Shown here piece after piece: positions 36,217 to 44,982 of a stretch of DNA of 64,000 nucleotides. The DNA comes from Chitinophagaceae bacterium (GTDB taxonomy: Bacteria > Bacteroidota > Bacteroidia > Chitinophagales > Chitinophagaceae). A program made the translations under genes and the position numbers. The notes under the pieces are model-generated. The model had not been told where the DNA came from, made no database searches, and saw only the letters and a list, made by a program, of their open reading frames with translations. Within the stretch, counting starts at the first letter, position 1. Each line of letters starts with the position of its first letter. Location: NCBI GenBank assembly GCA_009996675.1, contig JAACZQ010000019.1, positions 18,174 to 82,173 on the forward strand, read 5' to 3'.

Positions 36217-36224
36217 CAAAAGTA
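36217..36224 (-). promoter_or_regulatory. Candidate -7 box (TACTTTTG) for the metallothionein-like gene
   Basis: Minus strand TACTTTTG fits TAnnTTTG. It predicts a start of transcription near 36210 and a leader of about 33 bases. No convincing -33 element is seen. The 116-base divergent gap also has to hold the promoter for the AraC gene at 36294. Confidence 0.4.
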
Positions 36225-36293
36225 TTCCGGGGAAACGGGGCGATCTTTACACGATGAAGGGCTCTTTGTACATCATTCCCGGAAACAACCGAT

Positions 36294-37085
36294 ATGCTTT
36301 CAAAACCGTCCATACATATTAGTAGTACCCGCATGCTGATGGTAGCCCCGCACCGGGATTTTGCCGTGCACCAGCATGCCGTATTACAAGTAACTTTTGC
36401 CCTGGATGAGGAACCGTTTGAAGTATGGACCGAGGCTACGGGCTGGGCGAGTACAACAGGCGTAATCATAGATGCCAATATTCCACATGCCCTGCGGGTA
36501 CAACAGGGATGGCAGGCTACTACCTGTATCATTCCGCAAACTGCACCTGCCAAATGGTTAAAAGAGTCGGTATTACAGGAAGCCCCCGTATTATTATTAA
36601 ATGGCACTGAGTTTAACCCGGTAAAAGAAGACCTGCTGAACCTGAGCAGGGCCGTATTACCGGATGGCGAGACTTTTGACGAACTGACCAACCGTATTTA
36701 TAATTGTCTGCTGAAAAACAAATACCTGTTTTATCCGATGGATCAGCGCATCCGGTCAGTCTTATTATATATACAGGAGCATATTACAGAAGGGTTGTCG
36801 GCCGCAGAACTGGCTGCGCATATCCATCTGTCAGAAAACCGCTTCCTGCACCTTTTCAAGGAAAAAATGGGTATACCGGTCAGACAATATATCGTATGGC
36901 AGCGCATGGCCACAGCATTTGGCTTTTTTTTAGCGGGGCGCTCCCTCAAAGAAGCCGCCTATGAATCCGGATTCTCCGATCCTGCTCATTTTACCAGAAG
37001 CTTCGTACAGATCAATGGCGTACAGCCATCGGCCTACGCCCCCCTGAAGGATCATTTCGCTTTCCGCTACTTCCCGGAAGCCTGA
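36294..37085 (+). CDS. AraC family transcriptional regulator
   Basis: 263 residues. The N-terminal half is a cupin-like effector region (MVAPHRDFAVHQHAVLQVTF, TGWASTTGVIIDANIPHALR), with His-rich strands that could hold a ligand or metal. The C-terminal AraC domain (about 155-255) has both helix-turn-helix units (AAELAAHIHLSENRFLHLF, LKEAAYESGFSDPAHFTRSF, then INGVQPSAYA). It is divergent from the metallothionein-like gene and so a candidate controller of it. Effector unknown. Confidence 0.9.
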   Translation: MLSKPSIHISSTRMLMVAPHRDFAVHQHAVLQVTFALDEEPFEVWTEATGWASTTGVIIDANIPHALRVQQGWQATTCIIPQTAPAKWLKESVLQEAPVLLLNGTEFNPVKEDLLNLSRAVLPDGETFDELTNRIYNCLLKNKYLFYPMDQRIRSVLLYIQEHITEGLSAAELAAHIHLSENRFLHLFKEKMGIPVRQYIVWQRMATAFGFFLAGRSLKEAAYESGFSDPAHFTRSFVQINGVQPSAYAPLKDHFAFRYFPEA

Positions 37086-37195
37086 TACCAGTAAAATAGC
37101 AGGTTTATTCAAGTCCGTAACCACTTTCTACAAGTACTTGCCCCCGGCCTGAATTTATTTTGCAGCTGTATTTAAGCACGCAAATAATAACAGTT

Positions 37196-37342
37196 ATGAG
37201 GCAAGAAAAAAGAATAAACCAACCCATCAGACAAATCATTGCTAACCGAATGCCATCCTGGGAAATGAGGATATTATTCGGACTACTGATCCTGATGGGT
37301 CTTCGCCTGGCAGCCATCGCCTACTATTGCATCAATCATTGA
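37196..37342 (+). CDS. Small single-span membrane protein (48 residues)
   Basis: ATG at 37196; a TTG 36 bases upstream is less likely. The first 24 residues are polar and positive (MRQEKRINQPIRQIIANRMP); residues about 25-43 are a hydrophobic span (RILFGLLILMGLRLAAIAYY), ending CINH. The family is not recognised. It ends 20 bases before the HMA/AraC-type regulator on the same strand and may be co-transcribed with it. It could be a small membrane anchor or regulator peptide, or a chance reading frame; spacing and composition favour a real gene moderately. Confidence 0.45.
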   Translation: MRQEKRINQPIRQIIANRMPSWEMRILFGLLILMGLRLAAIAYYCINH

Positions 37343-37362
37343 TTCCAACAGTAATATTCCTT

Positions 37363-37935
37363 ATGAATAATTTACCAACCTTATACATCCGTAATATGGT
37401 TTGCCGGCGCTGCCTGCTTACTGTAAGTCAACTCCTGCAAGAACATCAGCTTCATACCCTGCAGATAGAACTGGGCAGGGTAAAGCTGGCTCATCACCCA
37501 TCCCACGATCAAATAGAGGCTTTTAAAAAAGCCCTGCTCGACATTGGTCTTGAAGTGATTGAAAATCGCAACCAGAGAATCATTGAAGGTATTAAGCAGG
37601 TGATTCAGGAAGATATAATGGCCGGACTTGATAACAGACAAATGAAACTATCGGCTAAAATAGCAGAAAGGTTACACTATGAATTCAGCTACCTGAGTGA
37701 TATATTTTCTTCAGTGGAAGGGATCACCATTGAGAAATATTTTATCCGCCAAAGAGTAGAAAGGGTTAAAGAACTCATCAGTTATGATGAATATTCATTG
37801 AGCCAGATCGCTGATCTGACAGGCTTCAGCAGTGTTCATCACCTCTCAACCCAATTCAAAAAAATTACAGGTATTACACCATCGCAATACAAACAATCAC
37901 AATCGGCCAGAACTCCACTGGATATGGTTGCCTGA
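37363..37935 (+). CDS. AraC-type regulator with N-terminal HMA-like metal domain
   Basis: 190 residues from the ATG at 37363 (a TTG at 37327 is in frame but unlikely). Residues about 5-70 look like an HMA (heavy-metal-associated) ferredoxin-like fold with the NMVCRRC motif (Cys14, Cys17 in the MxCxxC position). The C-terminal part is an AraC DNA-binding domain (about 95-185; KIAERLHYEFSYLSDIFSS, LSQIADLTGFSSVHHLSTQF, KKITGITPSQYK). This combination is known in Bacteroidota, often near copper or heavy-metal transport genes. It suggests direct metal sensing. The metallothionein-like gene 1.2 kb away fits that picture; no metal transporter lies in the window. Confidence 0.85.
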   Translation: MNNLPTLYIRNMVCRRCLLTVSQLLQEHQLHTLQIELGRVKLAHHPSHDQIEAFKKALLDIGLEVIENRNQRIIEGIKQVIQEDIMAGLDNRQMKLSAKIAERLHYEFSYLSDIFSSVEGITIEKYFIRQRVERVKELISYDEYSLSQIADLTGFSSVHHLSTQFKKITGITPSQYKQSQSARTPLDMVA

Positions 37936-37957
37936 AATGTAAAACAGAACAATTAGT

Positions 37958-38356
37958 ATGAGCTCAGGCCTTTTTATTTCATCCGCTTCCGTAAAGCGAC
38001 TCATTCGCAACACACTCATCAATGAACCAGAGATTTTTTCACCGGGACATCTCGAGACAATCCTGAGCCGGTATTTTGATATCCCGTTTACTGAGCTTGA
38101 CAGGGACTTCACCAATACTGAGGGATATAGCATCAGTCAGTTTGTAGCAGAATGCCGGATTGACAAAGCCAAGGAACTGATTGTATACAGTTCAGAGTGC
38201 CTGCCGGAGATAGCCAGTAAGCTGGGTTTTGCATCAGAAGCCATACTTGGAGATACCATACTGCAGCAAACAGGCCTGCATATACAACACTATCTCGGTA
38301 TCCGGAACGAACGGCAGCAAAACACTTATATCCTGAAGATTACTGCACGCAGGTAA
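37958..38356 (+). CDS. Shortened AraC-type DNA-binding protein, paralog of the HMA/AraC regulator
   Basis: 132 residues, 22 bases after the HMA/AraC gene. It aligns by eye to that protein's C-terminal part. The pair RVERVKELISYDEYSLSQIA and RIDKAKELIVYSSECLPEIA matches, as do GFSSVHHLSTQF and GFASEAILGDTI. It lacks the HMA domain, and the second helix-turn-helix is degenerate (TILQQTGLHIQHYLG in place of the usual K-x-x-G-x-[ST]-P-x-x-[YF]). It may be a decaying duplicate, or a partner that dimerises with the full protein. Confidence 0.7.
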   Translation: MSSGLFISSASVKRLIRNTLINEPEIFSPGHLETILSRYFDIPFTELDRDFTNTEGYSISQFVAECRIDKAKELIVYSSECLPEIASKLGFASEAILGDTILQQTGLHIQHYLGIRNERQQNTYILKITARR

Positions 38357-38389
38357 GCCGCATGGCTTCAGGATACAGCCTACACAGTG

Positions 38390-39097
38390 TTAGGCTAATC
38401 CTTTCATCACCAGTACTGCGAGTACAGCGCCAATAACCGGACCGATCACGGGTATCCAGGCATAGGCCCAGTCGCTGCTGCCTTTATATTTGGCAGGCAG
38501 TATGGCATGTGCTATCCGGGGACCCAGGTCACGCGCTGGGTTGATGGCATAACCGGTTGTACCACCTAATGATAAGCCAATGGCCAGCACCAACAGGGCA
38601 ACGGGTAATGCATCCAGCGCCCCGAGGCTGTTTTGCGGAGAAACGATATACAACACCCCGAGAATCAGCACAAAACTACCGATGATTTCAGAGAGGAGAT
38701 TACTGAATGTATTACGGATAGCCGGTCCGGTAGCATAAACTGCGAGTATAGTTCCGGCATCGGTGGTTTCATCAAAATGTTTTTTATACATGGCCCAAAC
38801 CAGTACTGCACCGGTAAAAGCACCGGCGATCTGCATACCGATATACATAGGAACATCCTGCCAGGGAAATTTCTCAGCCGTGGCCAGTGCAATCGTTACA
38901 GCAGGATTCAGGTGCGCACCACTGAAAGGAGCAGCAATATAAACACCTACAAAAACAGCCATGGCCCAGCCAAGGGTGATAACAATCCATCCGCTGTTAT
39001 GTCCTTTTGTCTTATTCAATATTACATTGGCAACTACGCCATTACCCAGTACAATAAGCATGGCCGTACCAATGAATTCGCCCAGTAAAGCAGTCAT
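38390..39097 (-). CDS. glpF: Glycerol uptake facilitator (MIP family, GlpF)
   Basis: 235 residues from the ATG at 39097 (MTALLGEFIGTAMLIVLG). Six membrane segments. Both NPA boxes are present: GAHLNPAVTIALA and GYAINPARDLGPRIAHAILP. The Asp after the second NPAR is the mark of glycerol-type channels rather than pure water channels. Last gene of the glycerol/glycerophosphodiester operon, 31 bases after glpK. It moves glycerol through the inner membrane by facilitated diffusion for GlpK to trap. Confidence 0.95.
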   Translation of the reverse strand: MTALLGEFIGTAMLIVLGNGVVANVILNKTKGHNSGWIVITLGWAMAVFVGVYIAAPFSGAHLNPAVTIALATAEKFPWQDVPMYIGMQIAGAFTGAVLVWAMYKKHFDETTDAGTILAVYATGPAIRNTFSNLLSEIIGSFVLILGVLYIVSPQNSLGALDALPVALLVLAIGLSLGGTTGYAINPARDLGPRIAHAILPAKYKGSSDWAYAWIPVIGPVIGAVLAVLVMKGLA

Positions 39098-39128
39098 GAT
39101 CTTGGATTTAGTTATGGTTGAATTAGGA

Positions 39129-40619
39129 TTATACTGTAAATGCCTGTGCCGCACGAATGGCGCGCCCCCAGTTCTGTTTTAACGAATCAGATACCACAGC
39201 ATCCATGGTGGGAACAAAAGCAGCATCTTTCTGCCAGTATTGTTCCAGCTCATCCAGGTCTTTCCAGAAACCAATTGCCAGCCCTGCCAGGTATGCTGCA
39301 CCCAATGCTGTGGTTTCGGTAATACGTGGCCGGACCACGGTGGTATTCAATATATCGCTTTGAAACTGCATGAGTGCATTGTTCACGGTTGCACCGCCAT
39401 CTACCCGCACTTCTTTAATATGAATACCGGCATCGGCTTCCATCGCTTTCAGTACATCCATGGTTTGAAATGCAATACTCTCAACAGCAGCCCTGGCCAC
39501 ATGTGCATCAGTCGTGCCGCGGGTAATGCCAATGATCAGTCCACGTGCTTCCTGGTTCCAGTAAGGTGCTCCCAGACCGGTAAAAGCCGGAACCATATAC
39601 ACCCCACCGTTATCCGTTACTTTACCAGCCAGCGCTTCCACTTCACCGGAGCTTTGAATCAATCGTAAACCATCACGCAACCATTGTACCACCGCCCCCG
39701 CAATAAATACACTGCCTTCCAGTGCATACTGTACTTTCCCATTGATCTTCCAACCAATAGTAGTAAGTAAATTGTTCTGTGAGGCCACAGGCTTCTCTCC
39801 CGTATTCATGAGCATAAAACAACCGGTACCATAGGTATTCTTTACCATGCCCGACTGTGTACACATCTGACCAAATAATGCAGCCTGCTGATCACCAGCT
39901 ATACCCGCTACAGGTATATCAGCTGCCGTTAAAATATGCTGGGTATGCCCATATACTTCACTGCTTGACTTTACCGTAGGCAGCATAGCAGCTGGAATAC
40001 CATATAATTCCAGCAATTCAATATCCCATTGAAGTGTATGGATATTAAACATCATGGTTCTGCTGGCATTGGACACATCTGTAGCATGCACTTTCCCATT
40101 GGTCAGTTTCCAGAGAAGCCAGGTATCAATGGTGCCAAAACATAGTTCACCCTTCTCGGCTTTTTCCCTCGCTCCGGGAACATGTTCCAGTATCCAGCGT
40201 AATTTAGTAGCAGAAAAATAAGAATCGGTAACCAGTCCGGTCTTCTCACGGATCACTACATCCTTACCGGATGCCTTCAGCTCATTACAATAAGCCGCCG
40301 TACGTTTATCCTGCCATACAATGGCGTTATACACAGGTTGACCTGTATGCCGATCCCAAACCACTGTTGTCTCCCGTTGATTGGTAATACCAATGGCTGC
40401 TACATCGTGAATAGTAATACCGGCTTTGACAACCGCTTCGGTTGCCACACCCAGCTGGGTACTCCAGATTTCATTGGCATCATGTTCAACCCAGCCCGGC
40501 TGCGGAAAAATCTGGGTAAATTCTTTCTGGGCTACCGCTACGATATTGCTTTGTTTATCGAAAATAATAGCACGGGAGCTGGTTGTGCCCTGATCGAAGG
40601 CGAGAATGTATTTTGGCAT
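39129..40619 (-). CDS. glpK: Glycerol kinase (GlpK)
   Basis: 496 residues, typical length. FGGY-kinase features: phosphate-binding start ([16 protein letters not shown]), [17 protein letters not shown], active-site region [13 protein letters not shown], and the C-terminal signatures ([37 protein letters not shown]). It converts glycerol and ATP to sn-glycerol-3-phosphate in the cytoplasm. It lies between GDPD and glpF. In other bacteria it is controlled by fructose-1,6-bisphosphate and PTS; the sequence says nothing of that here. Confidence 0.97.
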   Translation of the reverse strand: MPKYILAFDQGTTSSRAIIFDKQSNIVAVAQKEFTQIFPQPGWVEHDANEIWSTQLGVATEAVVKAGITIHDVAAIGITNQRETTVVWDRHTGQPVYNAIVWQDKRTAAYCNELKASGKDVVIREKTGLVTDSYFSATKLRWILEHVPGAREKAEKGELCFGTIDTWLLWKLTNGKVHATDVSNASRTMMFNIHTLQWDIELLELYGIPAAMLPTVKSSSEVYGHTQHILTAADIPVAGIAGDQQAALFGQMCTQSGMVKNTYGTGCFMLMNTGEKPVASQNNLLTTIGWKINGKVQYALEGSVFIAGAVVQWLRDGLRLIQSSGEVEALAGKVTDNGGVYMVPAFTGLGAPYWNQEARGLIIGITRGTTDAHVARAAVESIAFQTMDVLKAMEADAGIHIKEVRVDGGATVNNALMQFQSDILNTTVVRPRITETTALGAAYLAGLAIGFWKDLDELEQYWQKDAAFVPTMDAVVSDSLKQNWGRAIRAAQAFTV

Positions 40620-40657
40620 GGCAAACGTTGGTTATTAATCCGTACCGGGAAGATACG

Positions 40658-41548
40658 TTACTGATGAAATAAATCGGGATAATCTGTAATAATTCCATCC
40701 ACACCCATATCCCTCAGCCTGCGTATATCTGCCAATGTATTCACTGTCCACGGAATCACACGAATACCCAGCGCATGCGCTTCTTTGAGTAATTCTGTAG
40801 TAACCAGTGAATAATGCGGACTCAGTACTGAAGGCTTAAAGCCCAGGTTTTGAACATAATCCTGTACTGTACCCTTATCCTTCGCCTCCAGCAAATATGA
40901 GGTCTGCATAGCCGGGTAATGATCGTGCAGGTACCGCAAGGGTCTCGCATCGAATGACTGAATAATAATACGGGACGCAATGCCTTTTGTCCGCACTGTT
41001 TGTACAACCAGTTCCACAAATTCAGGGACAGCAGGATGATTAACCCCATCTCCTTCTTCCTTCGACTTGATCTCTGCATTGTACCAAATCTGTTTACCTT
41101 TTTTGGCCGAATACGCTTCTGCGGAATCAATCAACATGGTAAACAATGGTTTCACCGCAGCCATTTTTTGCTGTCTTGGGAAATCGGGGTGCAGTTTCAG
41201 CCCCACATCATATTTACTGATACTATCATAATTCATTTGATATAATAACCGCTTACGCGATTCCTGCTTGGTTAGGTATGTACCTTCAGGAGTGGTGGTG
41301 ATCAACTCGTTAAAATAAGGATCATGGGAAACAACCACCTGCTTATCCCGACTGATATGCAGATCCAGCTCCAGTGTGGTTACCCCTTCATCAATGCCAC
41401 GATACATAGCTGCGATCGTATTTTCAGGAGCTAGCCCCCTGGCTCCACGATGTCCTTCCTGATCAAAAGATGGCAGCGAAGGCCGCTTTAATTTTTGTGC
41501 CGGACCACAAGCTACAGTCAAGAATGCGATTACTACAACATATTTCAT
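40658..41548 (-). CDS. Glycerophosphodiester phosphodiesterase (GDPD), lipoprotein
   Basis: 296 residues from the ATG at 41548 (a TTG upstream is in frame). Lipobox FLTVACG at about residue 16, so it is exported. The family core is complete: GHRGARGLAPENTIAAM, VTTLELDLHISRD (the metal-binding ExD), and VVSHDPY (second catalytic His), then IWYNAEIKS and the C-terminal WTVNTLADIRRLRDMGVDGI, ITDYPD. It splits glycerophosphodiesters such as glycerophosphocholine into glycerol-3-phosphate and an alcohol. Secretion places this outside the cytoplasm, matching a GlpT importer in the same operon. Six bases separate it from the SGNH gene. Confidence 0.95.
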   Translation of the reverse strand: MKYVVVIAFLTVACGPAQKLKRPSLPSFDQEGHRGARGLAPENTIAAMYRGIDEGVTTLELDLHISRDKQVVVSHDPYFNELITTTPEGTYLTKQESRKRLLYQMNYDSISKYDVGLKLHPDFPRQQKMAAVKPLFTMLIDSAEAYSAKKGKQIWYNAEIKSKEEGDGVNHPAVPEFVELVVQTVRTKGIASRIIIQSFDARPLRYLHDHYPAMQTSYLLEAKDKGTVQDYVQNLGFKPSVLSPHYSLVTTELLKEAHALGIRVIPWTVNTLADIRRLRDMGVDGIITDYPDLFHQ

Positions 41549-41554
41549 GATCAA

Positions 41555-42232
41555 CTACTTTAGATAACCGGATGAGAATAATATTTTTTTCCAAACCTGA
41601 TAACCCGCAGCATTCAAATGTAAACCATCAACTGTATACCGGCTGTCAAGCCGCATATCTGCATCGAGAAAATTCGGATGCAAGTCAATCAGTCCTATCT
41701 TCTCTTCAGCAGCAATTTTTTTCAGTTCGGTATTTACATATTGAATATGCTCATCCTTGTTATAATGATTTTTAAACTGCGTGAACGTGTTATTTACCGG
41801 CAGTAAAGTATGGAAATAAATTTGCGTAGTAGGAGACTCCAGTTTTATTCTGGCAATGATCCTGCGGTAATTCTGCAAAATCAGTGAGTCGGGTATGTTT
41901 CTGGAAATATCATTAATCCCAATCAGTATAAAAACCTTGGCCGGCTTACCCTCTGTAACCTCATCCAAACGTTCCAGTACCCCGAAACTGATATCACTAC
42001 TGATTCCCCGATTGCGCACATTAGGCATTCCCAGCAATTCCGCCCACTCAGTACCAGCGGTAATGCTGTTACCCAGGAAAATAATATCAGTCGGCGCATT
42101 AGCATAAGAACGGAACTGAGCAACCTTTAGTGCAAAATTGCCAGGCCTGTAGGTACTATCGTAAGCAGGTCTTTGGGCAGAGACAATGCTCGTAGCGGCA
42201 AAACATAATAAACTGGTTATAATGATACGCAT
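41555..42232 (-). CDS. Secreted SGNH/GDSL-family hydrolase
   Basis: 225 residues from the ATG at 42232 (MRIIITSLLCFAATSIVSAQ signal). SGNH blocks: IIFLGNSITAGTEW (the catalytic Ser sits in GNSIT), NVRNRGISSDIS (Gly), FILIGINDIS (Asn), and VDGLHLNAAGY (Asp-x-x-His). The family covers lipases, lysophospholipases, acetylesterases and others, so substrate is open. Placed between GDPD and a metallophosphoesterase in a phospholipid-type locus, a lysophospholipase role is attractive: remove acyl chains before GDPD acts. That is inference from position. Confidence 0.88.
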   Translation of the reverse strand: MRIIITSLLCFAATSIVSAQRPAYDSTYRPGNFALKVAQFRSYANAPTDIIFLGNSITAGTEWAELLGMPNVRNRGISSDISFGVLERLDEVTEGKPAKVFILIGINDISRNIPDSLILQNYRRIIARIKLESPTTQIYFHTLLPVNNTFTQFKNHYNKDEHIQYVNTELKKIAAEEKIGLIDLHPNFLDADMRLDSRYTVDGLHLNAAGYQVWKKILFSSGYLK

Positions 42233-42233
42233 A

Positions 42234-43655
42234 TCAGGAAATATATTGAGTAGCTGTATAAATTTTTCCAAACCGGTCAGTGACTTTCACTACTACTTCG
42301 CGTGCATCGGCAGGCAATACCGCTTTGAAAAGATGATTGGTTTGATGTGGCTCAGCAAACCCCCTGGTCTTGGGTAAATCCGGACCAATGAAATTGGCAT
42401 AAGCCACCGGGTCAAATCCAGTAAATTGTTCGAGAGCTCCCTTAGTCTCCCCATTCACAACATACTCCTGGCGCCAGGATGGATCAAAATTCCAGATATT
42501 GACTACCAGTTGCTTCAATCCATCATCAGTCTTTGCTATATTCAAACTCATCTGATAATCGTTATCCTGACCAACAGCTTTATAGAACCAACTCAAATCG
42601 TTACCCTTTACTTTATAGATACCATAACCATTTGGCGTACCATCCACACAAATACTCCCTGTCCACCAAGCCCCACAAACTGTTCCATGGTTGTGTTCAA
42701 AAATATTACCGGTGATCTTGTTGAGATGATAATGCGTATGTCCCGACATAATATGCACTTTGCGGTCACCCAGAATTTCGTACAAAGCTTTTTTGTTTTT
42801 TACACCACTATGTACCGGTATGTGTACACAGAGAATAATCAGATAATCTGCAGGTACATAAGATAGATCTTTTTTCAGCCACGCCAGCTGCTGATCCTGG
42901 AAAAATCCGTCATAATCCCGGTCCTTGCCCATATAACGAACATTGTCCATTACAACATAATGTACTTTGCCCCGGTTAAAGGAATAATCACAGGGTCCAT
43001 ACAGTTGCTGGAAAGTATCATCGGAGCTTTCGTCACCACCTTTATTGTAATCCATATCATGATTACCCAAACACTGGAAGAACGGAATATTCATTTGCGC
43101 TACAGCCTTCTCGTATTCGGGGAACAGACTATGATTATCCCATACAATATCTCCCACACAAATACCATGAATCAGATCTGTGTTCTTCCGGGTAGACAAC
43201 CATCGCTGCACATCGGGCACCGATTGTGTCATCATCAGCTGAACATCTTTCATATTTTTCACCTGCGGATCGGCCCAGATAATAAACTCATGCTCGTTGT
43301 CGTCCTTACCCAAAGGCACCAGGTCAAATAGAACTTCCTGTCCGGCCACATCCTGTACCAAGCGATAATGTCGTGATATGTTTTTCTCCTGTTTAAAGGC
43401 ATAACCAGACGGTGTACTGAGGAAAACAGCTACTGCATTGGGATTCCACTCAAACGAAAAAGCCCCCTTATTATCGGTGGCTACTACACTAAATCCATCA
43501 CTTACAACTACATCTTTAACAGGTTTGCCGCCAGAGCGAACGAATCCTTTACATAGATTTCCTTCCAGCGCAAAAGCCGAAGCAGGGAGGGCATTGGCAA
43601 AAGCCAAGCCCCCCGTGATCCAGCTCATATTTCCTAAAAACTTTCTCCTATTCAT
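42234..43655 (-). CDS. Secreted calcineurin-like metallophosphoesterase
   Basis: 473 residues. The N-terminus has a Tat-like start (MNRRKFLGNMSWITGGLAFA) with a Sec/Tat cleavage region near 30, then a carboxypeptidase-regulatory-like or calcineurin N-terminal module (about 35-115). The metallophosphatase core is 120-335: WADPQ (Asp), CVGDIVWDN, CLGNHDMDYN, CVHIPVHS, IMSGHTHYHLN. The first block is DxQ in place of the usual DxH, an alteration known in this C-terminal-extended subfamily. A C-terminal beta domain follows (about 350-473). It is probably a phosphomonoesterase or diesterase of released phosphoesters. Confidence 0.9.
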   Translation of the reverse strand: MNRRKFLGNMSWITGGLAFANALPASAFALEGNLCKGFVRSGGKPVKDVVVSDGFSVVATDNKGAFSFEWNPNAVAVFLSTPSGYAFKQEKNISRHYRLVQDVAGQEVLFDLVPLGKDDNEHEFIIWADPQVKNMKDVQLMMTQSVPDVQRWLSTRKNTDLIHGICVGDIVWDNHSLFPEYEKAVAQMNIPFFQCLGNHDMDYNKGGDESSDDTFQQLYGPCDYSFNRGKVHYVVMDNVRYMGKDRDYDGFFQDQQLAWLKKDLSYVPADYLIILCVHIPVHSGVKNKKALYEILGDRKVHIMSGHTHYHLNKITGNIFEHNHGTVCGAWWTGSICVDGTPNGYGIYKVKGNDLSWFYKAVGQDNDYQMSLNIAKTDDGLKQLVVNIWNFDPSWRQEYVVNGETKGALEQFTGFDPVAYANFIGPDLPKTRGFAEPHQTNHLFKAVLPADAREVVVKVTDRFGKIYTATQYIS

Positions 43656-43670
43656 CGTTGAATTAAAATA

Positions 43671-44954
43671 TTATAGTTTTTGATAAACAGCAAAGTCATC
43701 CAGGCATAACCTGCCATTATTGGAAGTACCTGTACCAAGTTTATTAATCCTGAAGCGAATAGGTGTGGTAATATTCAGCGTCCAGGTCATCTGCTTGTTA
43801 GCCTTATCGGGCATATCAGTAACATTGGCCCCCAATACGGTCCAGGTAGTACCGCCATTAGTTGAATATTCAAGCCTGAAACTGCTTTTTGCATCAGTAG
43901 CATACTTACCATAGAACACGGTTACTTTGGACGCACCATTGGGCAGGTCGAAATTCATTTGAGTATAACCACTGGTGGTTAAATTCTGTTGCATCCGGAT
44001 CGACTGTTTACCCGGTTGGTTAAACTTATCACTCAGTACGGTATTGGCCAGAATACCCTGCAACAGGTTCCACGTACCCGTAGCCAATTGAACATTGTTG
44101 GTGCCGCTATTATAGCTGGACTTAACACTGATATCCGGCGCTTCAAAACTCTCCGGGAAACCTGCATACAATGCCCCACTCTTAAACTGGATATCGCCTG
44201 CATTGCGAGGCATGATCACTTTGATCGCACCAGCTGTATCTTTTCCATTCGCATTCCAGAATCCTGCTATACCATTGAACTGTGCATTAATAGGCAATGC
44301 AGTTGAAGCAAAACCGGCATCTGTACGAGTCATCAAATATGCATCTGTTCCGGTATTATCATTTAATTTTTTATTCCCCGCCAAAGTAGCAGTAGCACTA
44401 TACTCGCTGGCGTCTGCATGTACCGATACCAGCGTTGATTCAAACATATCTGCCTGGGCTCCCAGCATTCCCAGGGTTATATTCCTGTTTAGCGGCACTC
44501 GTCCGGTAGCCAATACTTTTACCTTGTCTGCAGTAACACCACTAAGTGTAAGGCTACCGTTAACACGGTTCAGTAATGAGCCTGTTACACTAATTTCAAC
44601 CGAATCACCCAAATTGAATGTATTGGCTGCATTAAACTTTACAACAATACCGGCGGTAATATCATAAGCCGTATTAGGTGTGGCGTAGGTTTGTTGAATA
44701 ACCATACTATTGGCGTCGATATTGGCACCCGATTTATCAGAGATTACTACACCCTGAATTTTTGTTGCCCCTCCAATTTTATCAGGTGTAATAGTCAACT
44801 CGGCACCACGATAAGTCTGACGAAAATCAACCATATTAATTTGTTCGCCTAAAGTTCCTGAAGCAGGATTATCATATTTTTTGATGCAGGAAGTCAGCAA
44901 AGCACTCATAGTGGTGATCACCAGTCCCGCAGTTATTATTTTTTTTGTTTTCAT
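43671..44954 (-). CDS. DUF5689 surface lipoprotein with C-terminal jelly-roll module
   Basis: 427 residues; lipobox LLTSC (about Cys23). The DUF5689 part (about 35-240) has a repeated OB-like pattern (ATKIQGVVISDKSGANID, NLGDSVEISVTGSLLNRVNG, LSGVTADKVKVLATGRVP). The C-terminal 170 residues (from about SFEAPDIS) look like a jelly-roll carbohydrate- or ligand-binding domain (FRLEYSTNGGTTWTVLGA, NGRLCLDDFAVYQKL). DUF5689 proteins of Bacteroidota commonly follow a susC/susD pair and act as accessory surface binding proteins. Here it sits directly after susD, 28 bases. Confidence 0.85.
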   Translation of the reverse strand: MKTKKIITAGLVITTMSALLTSCIKKYDNPASGTLGEQINMVDFRQTYRGAELTITPDKIGGATKIQGVVISDKSGANIDANSMVIQQTYATPNTAYDITAGIVVKFNAANTFNLGDSVEISVTGSLLNRVNGSLTLSGVTADKVKVLATGRVPLNRNITLGMLGAQADMFESTLVSVHADASEYSATATLAGNKKLNDNTGTDAYLMTRTDAGFASTALPINAQFNGIAGFWNANGKDTAGAIKVIMPRNAGDIQFKSGALYAGFPESFEAPDISVKSSYNSGTNNVQLATGTWNLLQGILANTVLSDKFNQPGKQSIRMQQNLTTSGYTQMNFDLPNGASKVTVFYGKYATDAKSSFRLEYSTNGGTTWTVLGANVTDMPDKANKQMTWTLNITTPIRFRINKLGTGTSNNGRLCLDDFAVYQKL

Positions 44955-44982
44955 TTTCTACTGTTTGAATATGCTAAACAAT

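Noticed and set aside
38377..38396. Hairpin AGCCTA...TAGGCT overlapping the glpF stop codon.
   Set aside because: Only six pairs, with no U-run on either side; too weak to call a terminator.
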